64,000 nt of DNA from Paraphysomonas bandaiensis (Eukaryota > Chrysophyceae), in contig CBFFRP010000434.1 in the NCBI GenBank assembly GCA_965644295.1, forward strand, positions 1 to 64,000, written 5' to 3'. Positions 22,199 to 34,889 of the stretch are shown here, piece by piece; position 1 is the stretch's first letter, and the number at the start of each line of letters is the position of its first letter. The notes beneath the pieces are model-generated. The model did not search any database, had not been told where the DNA came from, and was given only the letters and a program-made list of their open reading frames with translations. Made by a program: the position numbers and the translations under genes.

Positions 22199-25100
22199 AT
22201 GAGTGACGTGAACTCTCAGATTAGACAGATCCTGGCGAAACAGGGCGAGCAGAGGTCCTATGACGACCTCATCATACTGAAGTCTCGAATCAGTCAGATG
22301 GATTTCATGAAATCAGTGTTTTCCTCTCTGCATCCTCGTCAGGTCGATGAGCTGTGCAGAGGCATGCTTTTCGAGATATATGAGGCCAATCAGTATGTAT
22401 TCCATCAGGGGGATGTTGGCGATAAGTTCTATGTTGTTCTCTCAGGATCTTGTGACGTCTTATTGAAACAAAAAACAGGAAATCTAGTGCCGGACGAGGA
22501 GGGTAAAATGGTGGAAGAGTATGTTGATAAAGTTATATTCACCTGTAAACCTGGATCACAGTTTGGGGAGAGGGCATTGGATTACGACGAACCACGAGCT
22601 GCAAGTATCATAACAACTGAGTTTACTGAGCTTATCACTATAACGCAAACAGCTTATCGTAAAATGCTAAAGTCTTCTATACACGAAACTCCGCTTGACC
22701 AGCCAGGAAACAAAGGTTATACTCTTCGCGTTTTATCTCTTACTCGTGACAAACGTAAAGCGAATGAATTACATGCTGTTTCTGAGTACTTGTCATCTCA
22801 TGTACCGTTTTTCAAAAAGTTTTCGAAAGATCAGCGAATTGAGATATGTCGAATGTGCGAGCTTGTTAAAGTGTGGGGAAAGACTGTGCTCTTTAAACAA
22901 GGAAGTGTTGGTCAAGCGTTTTATATCGTTCTCACTGGGTCTGTTGACATAATAGTTACTTCTACTGATGATAATGGCGAGTCGGTTGATATCAATGTCA
23001 ACACACTCCACGAAGGTGCGTCCTTCGGTGAGAGAGCACTTGAAGCAGAAGATTCACTTCGTACTGCTTCAATAGTGACTTCGGAGGCACTAACTGAACT
23101 CATTATCATCAACAGGGAAGAGTACCAACGAATTGTTGCAGTGATGCGACAGGGAGATATGATGGAGCGCGTCCGGCTGTTGCGCATGACTCAACTCTTC
23201 GGAGGACTGGAACTACCATATTTACATGATATTGCAAAGACGATGGATTCAAAAGTGTTTCGTCTTGACAGTATTTTGTTTACAATGGACCAGCCAGCAA
23301 AGGACGTATATATCATTAACAAAGGAGAATGTCATGTGGACAGTTTGATGCCGATGGAAAATGGAAGTGCTGAGATTGTTGATCTTGGACGAGTAGGTCC
23401 AGGCGCTGTACTTGGAGAATACTGTCTTTTGGCTGAGTCCTATTACGATGAGGTAAAATATCCACGCCACACTTGAACCCTACTTAAGTTGAAATATGCA
23501 GGTGTTTTTCAAGGAGACTGCGACGGCTACGACCTACTGCTGCGTATTCGTGTTATCGAAAATAGATTTTTTCAATACTCTAAATCCTGAGACCAGAAAT
23601 ATAATTGTCGATACTATTCGTAATTTTTCCCCTTCCTTGACATCTCTCTGGGACATGAGCCCTCGCAGGTATATTATATTGTCGGTTGTATACCAGTAAT
23701 GGTTAATGCAGATTATGTGAACGAGATTGGCGCATTACTCAAACATGGCAAAGTTATAAATCTGAAGTTGCCCATAGTAAAGTACCTAAAGGAATTTTGC
23801 ATCATTTAGAGTACGTTCATTCCTCTATTTTTGTTGTATCGTGATGGACAGCGTAGGTGCTCGACTAAGAGATCGCGAGACCGAAATGAACCTGGTTCAA
23901 AAGTGTTTTCTGTCGGGTCAATGTCTCCACGTTCGTTGCTGTCTTCGCGATATCAGGATAGTCGAGTCAGCTATATATCGATACCTACACCCTCCCCTCA
24001 ACCTCGTTTCGACTTAAGCCCGCGCATATCTTACGATGATAAAAAGTACTATTCGGAGGTGGAGGCATCGCAGCACACTCCCAGAATGGTGACATCTCTG
24101 AGTACCGATTGCCGTAACGTAGAAAGTGAAGTACAACCTGGGGAGTTAGGGCCCGATACTTCTCTACAACAGTTACCTTTTGCTCTTGTACAATTTCACA
24201 GAAATTCGAACAAGCCCGAGATAGTAAAAGGTGCCAGACTTTCTCTAAAGTGCTTCCTGCGCTTTTGCGGGTGCATGAGGAGTGAAGAAGATGCCAAAGT
24301 CGCCGCCGAAATGCAGATACGGAACATAGAAATGACTTCGAAAAACTCAGGTAAGCATTGTTTTATTTTTATAGCCCGGGCTTCTGATATTTGATATATC
24401 TACAGCTCAAACAGCCACTCGTAAGAAAATCAAATCGAAAGTCATCGAATGGAAACGGTTTAATGGCTTCGAAAATATGTCACTGCAACACACCGACCAC
24501 TTTATTATAATGTGTAGATCAGTTCCAGTGGAGACCGCCAGTTTTACTCCAACTGGTGACCTCATGGAACTCCCATTTCCGCTTTCATGCATACAGAAGT
24601 CGCAAAAGTATTGCAGTGTTACCCTACATGATTTGAAACGTCGTTGTCCGGTGTTGTCGACTTCGTCGAGGGCTGAAACAGAAGAAACAAACAACCCCTT
24701 ATATTTAAGGGAGATTTCATGTGTTGTTGAAGTTCATGCAGTATCACACACTAAAATCGAGTCATTGCGCTTTTCGGTACTTGCCCTGAACCCTGCACAT
24801 CAAGCTCCTTATACGTCGTTGCTTGTGGTCCCACTCTATACCTGGGAGATAATATCGGAAGATATGATAAATAGCTACTCCTGCGCTGACTACACAGCCA
24901 GCGTTGCAAGAGACGTAGAGCATCGTCAAAATCGTGAACAACAAGGTATCTCTCCAATGGAACAGTCCAGATCAGCAAGGATGGCTCAGGGTAAAATGAA
25001 ACAATTTGATGGTGTCGACTCAATGAATCGAAATGTACCAGCAAAATCTACTATCACAAGCAATCTGAGTTCTAAGCACGAGTTGTCTCGTGTGCCCCGC

Positions 25101-25685
25101 CGGCGTGATATACAGTCTGTGGCAGGTGAACATGAAGGAAGGGATGCCACAGCCAGCCGTGATAGGGATCATATAAGACCGAATCGGCGTAGCAGGGCTA
25201 TACACTCATATATTACGACTAGTACAGCAGAGAAAAAGGCGACTGATATTGAAGTTGATAAGCGAAAGCGATCATCTGCGACCTCTTTTAATGATGGCAC
25301 GATTATCTCGAATGTTGAACTGGGTGTACAAGAAAGGAAATCGTCAAATTCAGCCATGGGAAGACCTTCAAGGGCGCGAGCATTGAGGTCTGTAAACACT
25401 AGCTCGAAGCGGCAATCGAAATCGGGTTCATCGAACAGATATTCCTCTGAAAAGAATCATATAGATGCGATTTCTACCCTCCAGCCGGCATCTATGATGA
25501 AAAACGTGGTTTTTCAATCCGATGATGCAGTGTCGAGGTCTGCACGCAGTGGACATGGAATTGAAATTGTGAAAAACAACTCCTCTGTTGAACGAAGAAG
25601 GGACAAAGCTCCACATATGAATCGTCAGCTTGACTTATTGGATGAGGCTATGTTCCATACTTTGACTGCAAAGACTGCAGGCTAA
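22199..25685 (+). CDS. Protein with three cyclic-nucleotide-binding domains (PKG-like, no kinase)
   Basis: Five exons (22199-23452, 23502-23668, 23712-23810, 23857-24350, 24406-25685) give about 1,097 residues. CNB domain 1 has the phosphate-binding cassette FGERAL...EPRAAS near residues 122-136. CNB domain 2 has FGERAL...LRTAS near 276-291. CNB domain 3 has only LGEYCLL near 405, and its arginine position, read after the first intron, is replaced. Cassettes of this FGERALxYDEPR type are typical of protist PKG and PKA regulatory regions, so domains 1 and 2 probably bind cAMP or cGMP. The last 600 residues are Ser/Arg-rich and low in complexity, and no kinase domain follows. The donor/acceptor at 23811/23856 was chosen to keep the long downstream frame. 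The function is probably as a cyclic-nucleotide sensor or scaffold. Confidence 0.85.
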
Positions 25686-27002
25686 GAAGTGTCGTTCATG
25701 GTCGAGTTTTGAATGTTTATGTTTATGATGTTTTTGTAGATGTGGTGATGAGCTCTTGTATTAGCAACAATGCTATTGTAGGCCCGATGGTCCGGTATCT
25801 GTTCCGGCAAGTTGTTGCTTTCGAGAACAAGTGGAGTTGTTTGCTTTTTGAATATTTTAACTCTGTCTATTATGTTAGTCTCCCCTGTATTTTTGGTAAA
25901 TTAAGTAGTTTCAAAATCCCATTCGTGAGATATTGTCGCCCAATGACATGGAAATTTTTAGCAAATGCCAAGCTATTTCCTGTTGCCATGATCTGCTAGT
26001 AGTTGTATGTCATCGCATTAAGAATACCTTATACAGTTACCCATGAATAACTTAGTTTAACTCTATGCATTTACTACAATGATGTGGGTTACGTGTTGTT
26101 TGAACACGGTACTGTAGCAGAAAGTAATGCAGTTTACGGTTCACGATAATAGTGGCATAGTAGTGTAATGCATTGACTATAAGTTACAAACTAGAAACTA
26201 AAATATCATGTCTACACAGGATATTTTAGGTTTGGAGAAACAGTGAAAGCCCAGGTAATACGATTTAATATACTTCCTTTTGATCGCGAATTCTAAGTAG
26301 TTGTTGGAAAGGCTTTGACCTGGAAGAGAATATGAATTAAACGCTAATCACTTTCATCATTGAACATCTTGCTTCACTCAATGGTGAATAGCGCAGCTAT
26401 AGGTAATGTGAGTGGCATTTCTTAGTGAGTTAACTTACACTTTGGATCATTGTAATGTGAATAGACTATAGAGTTTGTTTGAAGTCCTGGTAGTTAGGTA
26501 TATTAGGTCACAGCAGTCATCAATGACTATCCAAATTGTCAGATAGTGGTACCCAAATGCTTAAAACGCCCTTATGCGTGTAACTACCCTGAAATGAGAG
26601 GTCGAGTGCTGTATCTGTCATGCCTATGTGTTAAAGCGGTCAGTCCCATGCCTCTGGATGGCATACGACCGTATGACAGAAATACCGGTATACGTACCTG
26701 ACCAGTGTCTCTGTGCAGCAGAGTGACCCTCCAACAGCAGAACTCCATATACAAGCAAGAAATACAGCAGTACATACTGCTGCTGTGTGTATGATATACT
26801 GTACTGTACCTATGCACATGTCCAGCAGTACATCTCGACATCAACCTGCTGTGTAGGTACGATAATATAATCACTCCCTGGCTGCCCTGCGCACTGCACT
26901 GAATCCAGCCCACCTCTTGTCCCTCTGCCCAGTTCTGTCTGCCACTCCTATATCTGGGTTGTGTTAATGCATGTTCCTGTGTGTGTAAGTGATACGGGAG
27001 AG
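25686..27002. other. Intergenic; WAPL promoter motifs at right end
   Basis: An open frame at 25709-25999 follows the CNB stop and is probably 3' untranslated sequence. From 26680 to 26860 there are dense CAGCAG/GTACTGT motifs and ATACCGGTATACG, resembling upstream regions of other genes in the window. I see nothing else. Confidence 0.45.
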
Positions 27003-29810
27003 ATGAGTGACACGCTCGACACTCTGCTGTTTCATATCCAGGGCATCCTCCACCCCCCCTCTACGAGGAGTCAGCATATCTGTGTTAGGAAACTATTCAA
27101 CACACTAATGCAAGTGATGTCCTCTCATAGTAATGATATCACTGCTGTGCCTGAGCTGCTAACAGTTATTGAGAGGGTTCACAGTGAGCGGGATCCTGTG
27201 GTGTTGTTCTGGCTCTATGGTATCGTCTCTCTTATAGTGCTCACACATAAGAACAATCGTCTGAACTGTTATCGTCTACTTCCAGATATTGTTACTAGTA
27301 CGTTAATGTCGTTTGCAAGCGGCGAACACACAGAAGCAGTTAGTGAGACAACTACACCATCAAAAGTATATGAGTCACCGAGAAAAATATCAACATTCCA
27401 TTCGAAAAGAAAATTTCATCGGTCTCCCCCTGAATCAGGTCTTCCGTCAAGTACTGCGACCAGCGGCTCCTCTGAGACTGAAGTAGAAGTATTCCCTGCG
27501 ACACAACGAAAGCTATTTAGTAGCAAGCGCAAGTTTGCGTCCAAGGTTGAGTCGCCCTCACTGCAAAAATCTCCCAGTTATATTAGCCAAAATCTTGGGG
27601 AAGAATATGAGGGTGTTGTAATTAGTGGCACAGATTATAATATTTGGCTAACCATACACTCTATGCTTTATGGCTGCCCAGTTAACTCGTACCCTCGTGA
27701 ATTGACTTTTCGCTCTGCTGACTTGTCTATCATTTCACTTTTCATTTCTAATCGGTATCTTCAGTACTTGATTACTGATTTGGCTTCTGAATTGCGTGAT
27801 CAGTCATATGATTCGATTCAGTCTTCTACTAGTGAGTCCGCTGCGGAGCAACCCTTGCCCGAAGGGTACAGCGGATCCATCAAATCCCGGATGTTACATA
27901 AGGCGTTGAGTAATATGCACTCGAATGGGTCTCTTGCAAGCGTTTGCTTGAAACTTTCTAATATTTTACTTGAAGCTAATCGCAACAAAACCCCTCCAGG
28001 TTAGAGTGCGATTTACTTGTATATTCTTTTATGTTTTTCTGAAACAGAGTGTATGCCTGTACGACTTGTCTCTGAGCTTTGGCTTTTGCTGGGAATTTTG
28101 GAATCAGCAACTTTCAGAAGCAAAGACATGCAGGTATTGTGGAAAGTCGATGCTTATTCCGAAGTTAATACGTGTAAGCAGCAGTATTTGTCCCAGCCGA
28201 TCGGTATTCTTGACTCTGCAGCTCGTCAGATCTGTGGAGGGCCAAAGCACTCCGTCGTCAGTAAAGAGCACTTTCCGAGCATTCTAGTTGACATTTGTAG
28301 ATATGCAATGCCGGTGGTACTGAGTGAATTGAAACAGCAATGCTTAGATTTAACGTGTAATGCTTCCATAGCTTCTGTTCGAAAAGATGTTGGTACTTCA
28401 TCAGATGGAAATTCTTCTGGATCAACGACAACCTTTTCCTTGCAATGCCTTCTGCCAGATGTGCATGCCCTCAATGCCGGCACTCATGCCATGCTATGGA
28501 CAGAAGGAAATGATGTTGATACGAATATGAGTGCAACACTGTCTTATCGAGCTAAGGATGCAAGTGCTTTTGACTATAGCAGCTCTGATGAATGTCACGC
28601 GCATAAAAAACGAAAGAAATGTTGGGTGAAAGGTGCTGATGCATTTGATACGATGTCAAGGCATGGTGAGAATGGAAGTTCGACAGGGCCAGTGGGACTG
28701 CATGATGTTTGGCTAGAGTGTTTAAAGCTGTTGGTCAATCTAACGCATCGCAGCCGACATTGTTTAGATTGCTTGGTTAATTCCGGTGTTATAGAAATCA
28801 TTCGGTCATCTTTGGAAGAGTTTTCAGCGCTGAGAGCAGCCAGAATGGAAACTAAACGTGCGCTCGCAAGAGATCAGGACATTGGCTCGGACTTCTCGTC
28901 AGAAAAAAAATCTATCGTGCTAGATGTATGTACATGCGCTAGCATTAGCAATATATCTAACTGTATGTGTATTGCATTTTGTCCATCTCTAACGCTTTTT
29001 GTGAATGTGCAGAAATTTATTTTTGACGGGACATTGTATCTGCTTACGCTGTTAACAAATTTAGTTGAAGTTATCCCCAAAGAGAACATTCTGTACAGTG
29101 AAAAAGAAGTAGACACTGTCGTTGACAAGGTCCATGCCTCAAAACGTGCTGCGTTGGAAAGACTACTACGTACCAGTGAGAACTGTGATGACACCATATC
29201 CGGAAGTCAGCAATTGGTGGCGCCCAGATGTGGTGGGAACGTGGATACCGTAGGAGCACTTCTACTGAGGATTCTCAGCACTGAAACGGATCACTTATTA
29301 GAAGATTTTGAGAAGACTGATGCTGTGATGTTTGTTGGATCATGTCGTCAGGAGCAGACAGACAAACGCGTTCCTACAGCTTGTATTGAAAGTGCCACGC
29401 AGAAAGGTGATAACTCATCGCTACCCATAGATGAGATTGTGTTGGCGACTCATGCTTGCTTGCTGATTTGCACATTGCGTGATGCTACTGATTATTATGG
29501 TTTGTATCAAATGAATGAAAATTCTGAAACATCAGTGTGCGATAACTCATTTGTAATGAAACAACATGAATATAAGTGTATCCAACTCGAACTGAATGCT
29601 TTGAAGAATATATCAACTTTTTTGCCACGACAATCATGGTGGCTGCCCTTACGAGTTCTGAAGGCATATTTATCACTACAGGATGGTGTAAGTACCTTGA
29701 ATGTGATGTTTGTTGAAGTGATGTGTATACGTTTACAGACTAATATGATTATTCATGAAAATACTCTCCCGATCGTATCGACTATTCATATGCTGGAAAA
29801 AAATAATTGA
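27003..29810 (+). CDS. WAPL: Wings-apart-like cohesin release factor (WAPL)
   Basis: Four exons (27003-27999, 28048-28925, 29013-29687, 29739-29810) give 873 residues. The C-terminal two thirds carries WAPL landmarks in order: LWLLLGILESATF, ECLKLLVNLTH, LYLLTLLTNLVE, ATHACLLICTL and FLPRQSW...LKAYLSL, the same order as I recall for human WAPL. WAPL opens cohesin rings together with PDS5. An Arg/Lys/Ser-rich part (about 120-190) precedes the domain. The two last introns (87 and 51 nt) are multiples of three without stops, so an unspliced reading remains open. I removed them because the inserted residues do not fit the family and the splice signals are good. An in-frame ATG at 26967 is an alternative start. 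Confidence 0.8.
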
Positions 29811-30539
29811 TGTACATACCATTTGGACCACTTGTTAGTATTATGTATAATGTACATTCTTCGTTGATCGTTCTTTTTGAGTATATTAACTGGTGTAATT
29901 GGAGAATAGATTGTAGGAATCGGTAACAAATTTATGCTGTGCCTTTTACGTTAAAGAGTGATTTTCCATTGCGTATTAAATGAACTCGATATGTACACAT
30001 ACATCAACGAGTATAGGCCTTCCCATTGCAGAGTAATTTCTTCTGATATTGTGATTCACTCTTGCTTATGCCATTTCTCCCTGTTAAAGTGCAGTCTAAG
30101 GTCTAAGCTTATTTAGTTGCCAATAGTTTATCGGTATTCACCACTTCACCACCAGTAGGTACTCACACAGCAATTGAATACCGCAATTTCTTAGTAGGTA
30201 TAAGTAGGTGAACAGTATACAACTATAACAATAGGAGAAAATAATATGTTGACAAGGAGAATGATAATACAGATATCGTGTGATCATAAATATTAGTTTT
30301 TATGCTCTATGGGTTTTGGTGACTGTTGTTATGCAGCAAAGATGAAGTTAAATAACGTCATAATTTGACCTAGTCTTATTATAGTGTTTCTTCAGTTCTC
30401 CCACCCTACAAATATTTTGAAAATTAAAAATAGTCGTAAGTCGCCGAGTTCTGCTGTACAATTGAAGATCTGTGCTACAAAAAAATCTTACTTTTGTAAA
30501 ATGTATGTTACTCCAGGTAGTCCTATTTGAGAAGCATCT
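29811..30539. other. Intergenic, no gene seen
   Basis: AT-rich sequence following WAPL. There are no recognisable motifs or long open frames beyond the start of a dispersed repeat. Confidence 0.45.
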
Positions 30540-31078
30540 CCCGCTCTGTTCTAGGCTCTCAACAAAGTCAGACTCGCACCTTTTCGTGGTGTTCTGAGGG
30601 ATAAATACATAAATACCGGTAATATTTCTTCGGGAAACTAATATGAGCCGCAAACATGGACAGCAGTTAATTTTCTGCCCACTCATAGCTAACAAATGCT
30701 TACGTGGTACAAGGAACACTACTAGGTGCCACCTTTGTATACATCATTGAGCCCTGACGAATAAGCAGGCATCCGGGAATGGGCCCACCTCGAGGGCATC
30801 CGGGGTATTGGGCTGTCTGCTGAAGTCAAACATCTGGGCTGTTCACCTTATGAGCTCAAAATCCTGTGTTCAGCAGATGTCTGGTATATTGACATTCTGC
30901 ATGCTCACTGCGTTTGCTATGGGTGATAGAGCGATAGTGGTTGTACCCTGGTGCTTGCGGTGACGCACAAGCAGCTTTCGTAGCGTTACAAAGTAGCTAG
31001 GATATTAGAGTTAAGCGCTGACTCTTAAACGCCTATTGCGAATAATAAGGCATTCACTACTTCGTTCTAGGCAGTTAT
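30540..31078 (+). repeat. Dispersed repeat family R1, long copy A
   Basis: It aligns along nearly its full length with 42050-42537 in the same orientation. Shared blocks include CAACAAAG...GACTC.CACC, GGGAAACTAA...GAGC, TCTGCCCACTCATAGC, GACGAATAA.CAGGCA, TTCTGCATGCTCACTGCGTTTGC and GACTCTTAAACGCCT. It has no intact open frame; a minus-strand frame (30348-30719) is not conserved in the other copy. It is probably a non-autonomous transposable element. Confidence 0.8.
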
Positions 31079-31270
31079 GAAAGCATTTATATCATATATT
31101 TCTATTATTGTCACGAACCACATTTTCATTATTGTCAAGAATTTTTTTCATGTACTTATAGTAGCTACAGCACGCTGGTTCTTAAGATTGTCACCATACG
31201 TATAAATGACAGACCAAATGTTTATATCTGCAAATTAAATTAAATTAATTAATAAACACTTCGCTCAAAG

Positions 31271-34120
31271 CTAATTGGAAGCAACAGATGCAGAACCACT
31301 TTCCATTTGTTGAATTGCCTCGGAAACTTTTTTCCTCATACATTCATTTGGGCATTGCACAACTGCATGGTGTGTGTGCTGGCCTCTACTAACAGCCCAA
31401 TGGATATACACATACGCTTCCGCTGGTACATCTAACTGACTAGATAACTTGTCACTACGAACTATCAATCGTAATCCATTCCGACCAATTTTAACATCAC
31501 TAAAGTCTCCACCACATTCATCTCGTAAATAGCTTTGGATTTTCTCCAGCTTAGGTCTATTCTTCTTCACTTGCTCGATATCAAATTCTTCTCCGTTTCT
31601 GATTCTCTCCCCATCTCCGTTGCTACTCGTATTAAATGCTCGACTGGGATCAATAAGTCCCAACTTCATCCTTTTCACCACAGCACAAGTCTCGGGGTCT
31701 TCAAATTCATCTGATATATCAGGCCCATGCTTATGTGCATGTCTCTTATCGCAAGACAATGCAGACGGGAGACTAGCATCCTTCCAACATGAACGGATGT
31801 AGTGCGCAGCTGAAAGAGATTGAAATATAACTCCGAGTGCGCAATCTGCTATAACATCAGCTACCGGAGAGGCAACCCATGCAACAACAATAAATTCTTT
31901 GTCTTTTTCCTCTTCAACAGAAACTTCTTCTTGAATAAGAATACTTCCTTTACTATCCTCGGATTTAATGTCGTCATCGCTGGTCGTACATGAGGACGAA
32001 TACTTAACGTCATCGAATACCTCGTGCAAACGAGGAAAGAGCATGTTGACAACGCTCACGTGGTTATGCTCACGCAACTGCAGGACCACACCCGGAAGAG
32101 GGACCACCATCCGCTGCTGTATGCGGCCAATACGACACGATGTGTGGGTTGCAATATCAGATGCCGATACAAGTTTTGATTCGAAGTCCTCCGTGACCAA
32201 CAGAGTATTGTCAGGCAGTTCAACAATTTCTTCTCCGCCTTCTGCATTACGTTCCATCTTTTCGAGCAAAGTTGCCGCCGTTTCACCTACAACATCGGCA
32301 AGGATTGGTTTACTAAACGTAAGGGAAACAGGTTGTCCATTTTTTGGCATCACAACAGGAGGTGTGTGTGTCGAATCCGGCCACGATCGAGCTATGTCCT
32401 TGTCCAATTCACCCTTCAGTCGTCCCATCTCAATTGGCTCTCCGTGAACCAACAAAATATTATCTGGAACAACGGAACGGATAAACCTACCAAAAAATAT
32501 ATGATTGTGAGCTAGTTTAACGATCATGAAAAAGAAGTAGTATTACCGTGAGTTCTGAATATAGTCAACGTGAGCGCTAAACGAAATGTACTCAATCGAG
32601 CAATTTCGCTTCTTTATGCGCCCATCTAGGCAGGTAATCTCTTCAGGCTCAGAGAGCAGCTTTTTGGCAAGCGTGCCTTCTACAGAGTACCCAGCGAGCA
32701 CAACGCCATTCCTCTCGTCTTCACACCATCGCTCAAAAAGCTCGCGACTTACTCCGCTTTGAAGCATGCCTGGTGATGCCATCACAACGCAAGGCATAGG
32801 GTTGTGAATTAGAGTATCCGTGTTTTTCATATTCTCGATGTAGTTGAAGTGAAACGGATTTCCAATATCCATAAGGGCCTAGTGAACACACAACAATCAG
32901 TATATGAATCTCAAATAAAATGATGTGGCACAAGACGCAGTGACGAAATGTTATGTCACCTGGATGTGTAGGTTCATCATATTAACAAAAGTCTGATACA
33001 CCCTCAGCGCCTTGGATGCCACGCGAGATGCATAGAATATGGGAACCTGTAGAATCCGCATTACGGTACTCGATTATACAGAGGCGGAGAGCACTCATAC
33101 AGACAGAACTTAGCAATTATACAGCAAAACAAACCTGCTGAAGGTCTGGAGCAGCACGCCAAAACTCATCCAAGATAAGCAACAGCTCTTGGGCTCTACC
33201 AGTAGCAAACACGGGTATTAGACAGTTACCCCCACGGCGCACGATTTCCGAAACGGTAGATGTGAACCGGGACTCTCTCTCGGCACGACTTGAGTGATTT
33301 ATTGTTCCATATGTGGACTCCACTATTAGAACATCTGCATGATCTGGTGGAACTTCGGCGGGCATTAGGTGTCTGCATGGAGTGTAAAAAGTACAGAGAG
33401 TGAGCCTTAATTAGGAGAAAATAGCGCAAAAACATGTATGCTTACCTATCTTCCTCCATTGAGTAGTCACCAGTATATAGCACTACCACACCGTCTATAC
33501 TTATAGTAAACATGGCCGCACCAAGTACGTGTCCTGCTACATACGCACAAAATTTGATGCCTTTGTGTTCCACTGTCCGATGGTAGTCCAGAACCTCGAT
33601 CTTATCAATACAGTTCAACAAGTCAGCATCTGTATATAGAGCACCAGAGCGAGAAGAGCCCAGCAATTTCAGGGTGTCGGAGACCAAGATGCGCATAACA
33701 GCTTTGGTTGCATGAGTCATAAATATCCTTCCCTGCAAAGACTCCTCAGCAAAATATGCAACAGTGACGAAATATCATGATACTCACCTTGAAATTCGTC
33801 TTTTCGGTAAAGTACGGTAGAGATGCGCAGTGATCGATATGAAAGTGAGTGATGAGGATGAGGTCCACTTCATCCGGTTCTACCATATCAAAAAAAGGAA
33901 ATGAATCCATGCCTTCTCTCCCTGGATGACTGCCGCAGTCCAGTAGGATTGTTCTGCCTCTATACTTCAGAAGAAGACAGCTCCGACCCACCTCTTGACC
34001 GCCTTAACAATCACATGAGTGGCGCGCATGTCATAGCTCTCTATTATACTTACCTCCCAGAGGCATTATCACCATCCTCTCCTCCGTCACCGCATCCTCG
34101 TGCTGGGGATAGGAGCTCAT
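31271..34120 (-). CDS. CPSF3: Cleavage and polyadenylation specificity factor 73 kDa subunit, mRNA 3' endonuclease
   Basis: Seven exons (34120-34054, 34002-33788, 33732-33446, 33372-33135, 33046-32960, 32878-32547, 32486-31271) give 813 residues; human CPSF73 is 684. The metallo-beta-lactamase core has [21 protein letters not shown] (H75, H77, D79, H80), [10 protein letters not shown] and YTGD. The beta-CASP part has [42 protein letters not shown] and LLVHGE. All zinc ligands I can place are present, so it should be the active pre-mRNA cleavage nuclease. The C-terminal half is longer than usual because of acidic inserts (about residues 590-625) and a His-rich segment. Introns are 51-81 nt. 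A tetranucleotide tract starts 130 bp upstream of the ATG. Confidence 0.95.
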
Positions 34121-34249
34121 CACGGATATAATTAACTTAAATGATGTGCAGCGGGTGTGTAGGATAAACGTGGAGTCTTACAAGACGGTGCTGGACAAGG
34201 ATTGCCTGCATATACACATACATAACATACATGCGTGGTGAGCTATACA

Positions 34250-34534
34250 CATACATACATACATACATACATACATACATACATACATACATACATACAT
34301 ACATACATACATACATACATACATACATACATACATACATACATACATACATACATACATACATACATACATACATACATACATACATACATACATACAT
34401 ACATACATACATACATACATACATACATACATACATACATACATACATACATACATACATACATACATACATACATACATACATACATACATACATACAT
34501 ACATACATACATACATACATACATACATACATAC
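34250..34534 (+). repeat. (ATAC)n tract of about 285 bp
   Basis: Perfect ATAC units (TATG on the minus strand). It lies in the 769-bp divergent region between CPSF3 (ATG at 34120) and the IQ/FN3 gene (ATG at 34890), 130 bp from the CPSF3 start. The flanks have degenerate ACAC/ATAC units and GTATAC motifs (about 34591, 34733). Confidence 0.95.
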
Positions 34535-34889
34535 ACACATACAACATACTCACATACACACACTATACTTCTTGTGTAGACACTGTACCGTATACTCAGA
34601 ATACGGTGTACTGTTTACAAGTAACGAATAGTTTTGTTGCTATACTCTTCTATGGCATCTAATTGGCTGTGTTGTTGCTAGGTGAGCTTATGTAACTGTG
34701 ACCGGAGCAGTGTATGTATGTATATATGTATGGTATACTTACTGAAGTGTGCATACAGTTATATTGCACTCTGTGTATGTGCTGCTCTGATAGCACACTG
34801 ATCCATATCATAATATACATACCATACGCAGCTGAGTATCTTATTAACACAACTCCGTGTAGGGGTGACAGTGCGTATATATACCGCAG

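Noticed and set aside
25709-25999. 96-codon frame after the CNB gene
   Set aside because: Starts 23 bases after the stop codon, has no motif, and is best explained as 3' untranslated sequence.
30348-30719. 123-codon minus-strand frame
   Set aside because: Lies mostly inside repeat R1 and is not kept open in the other long R1 copy.
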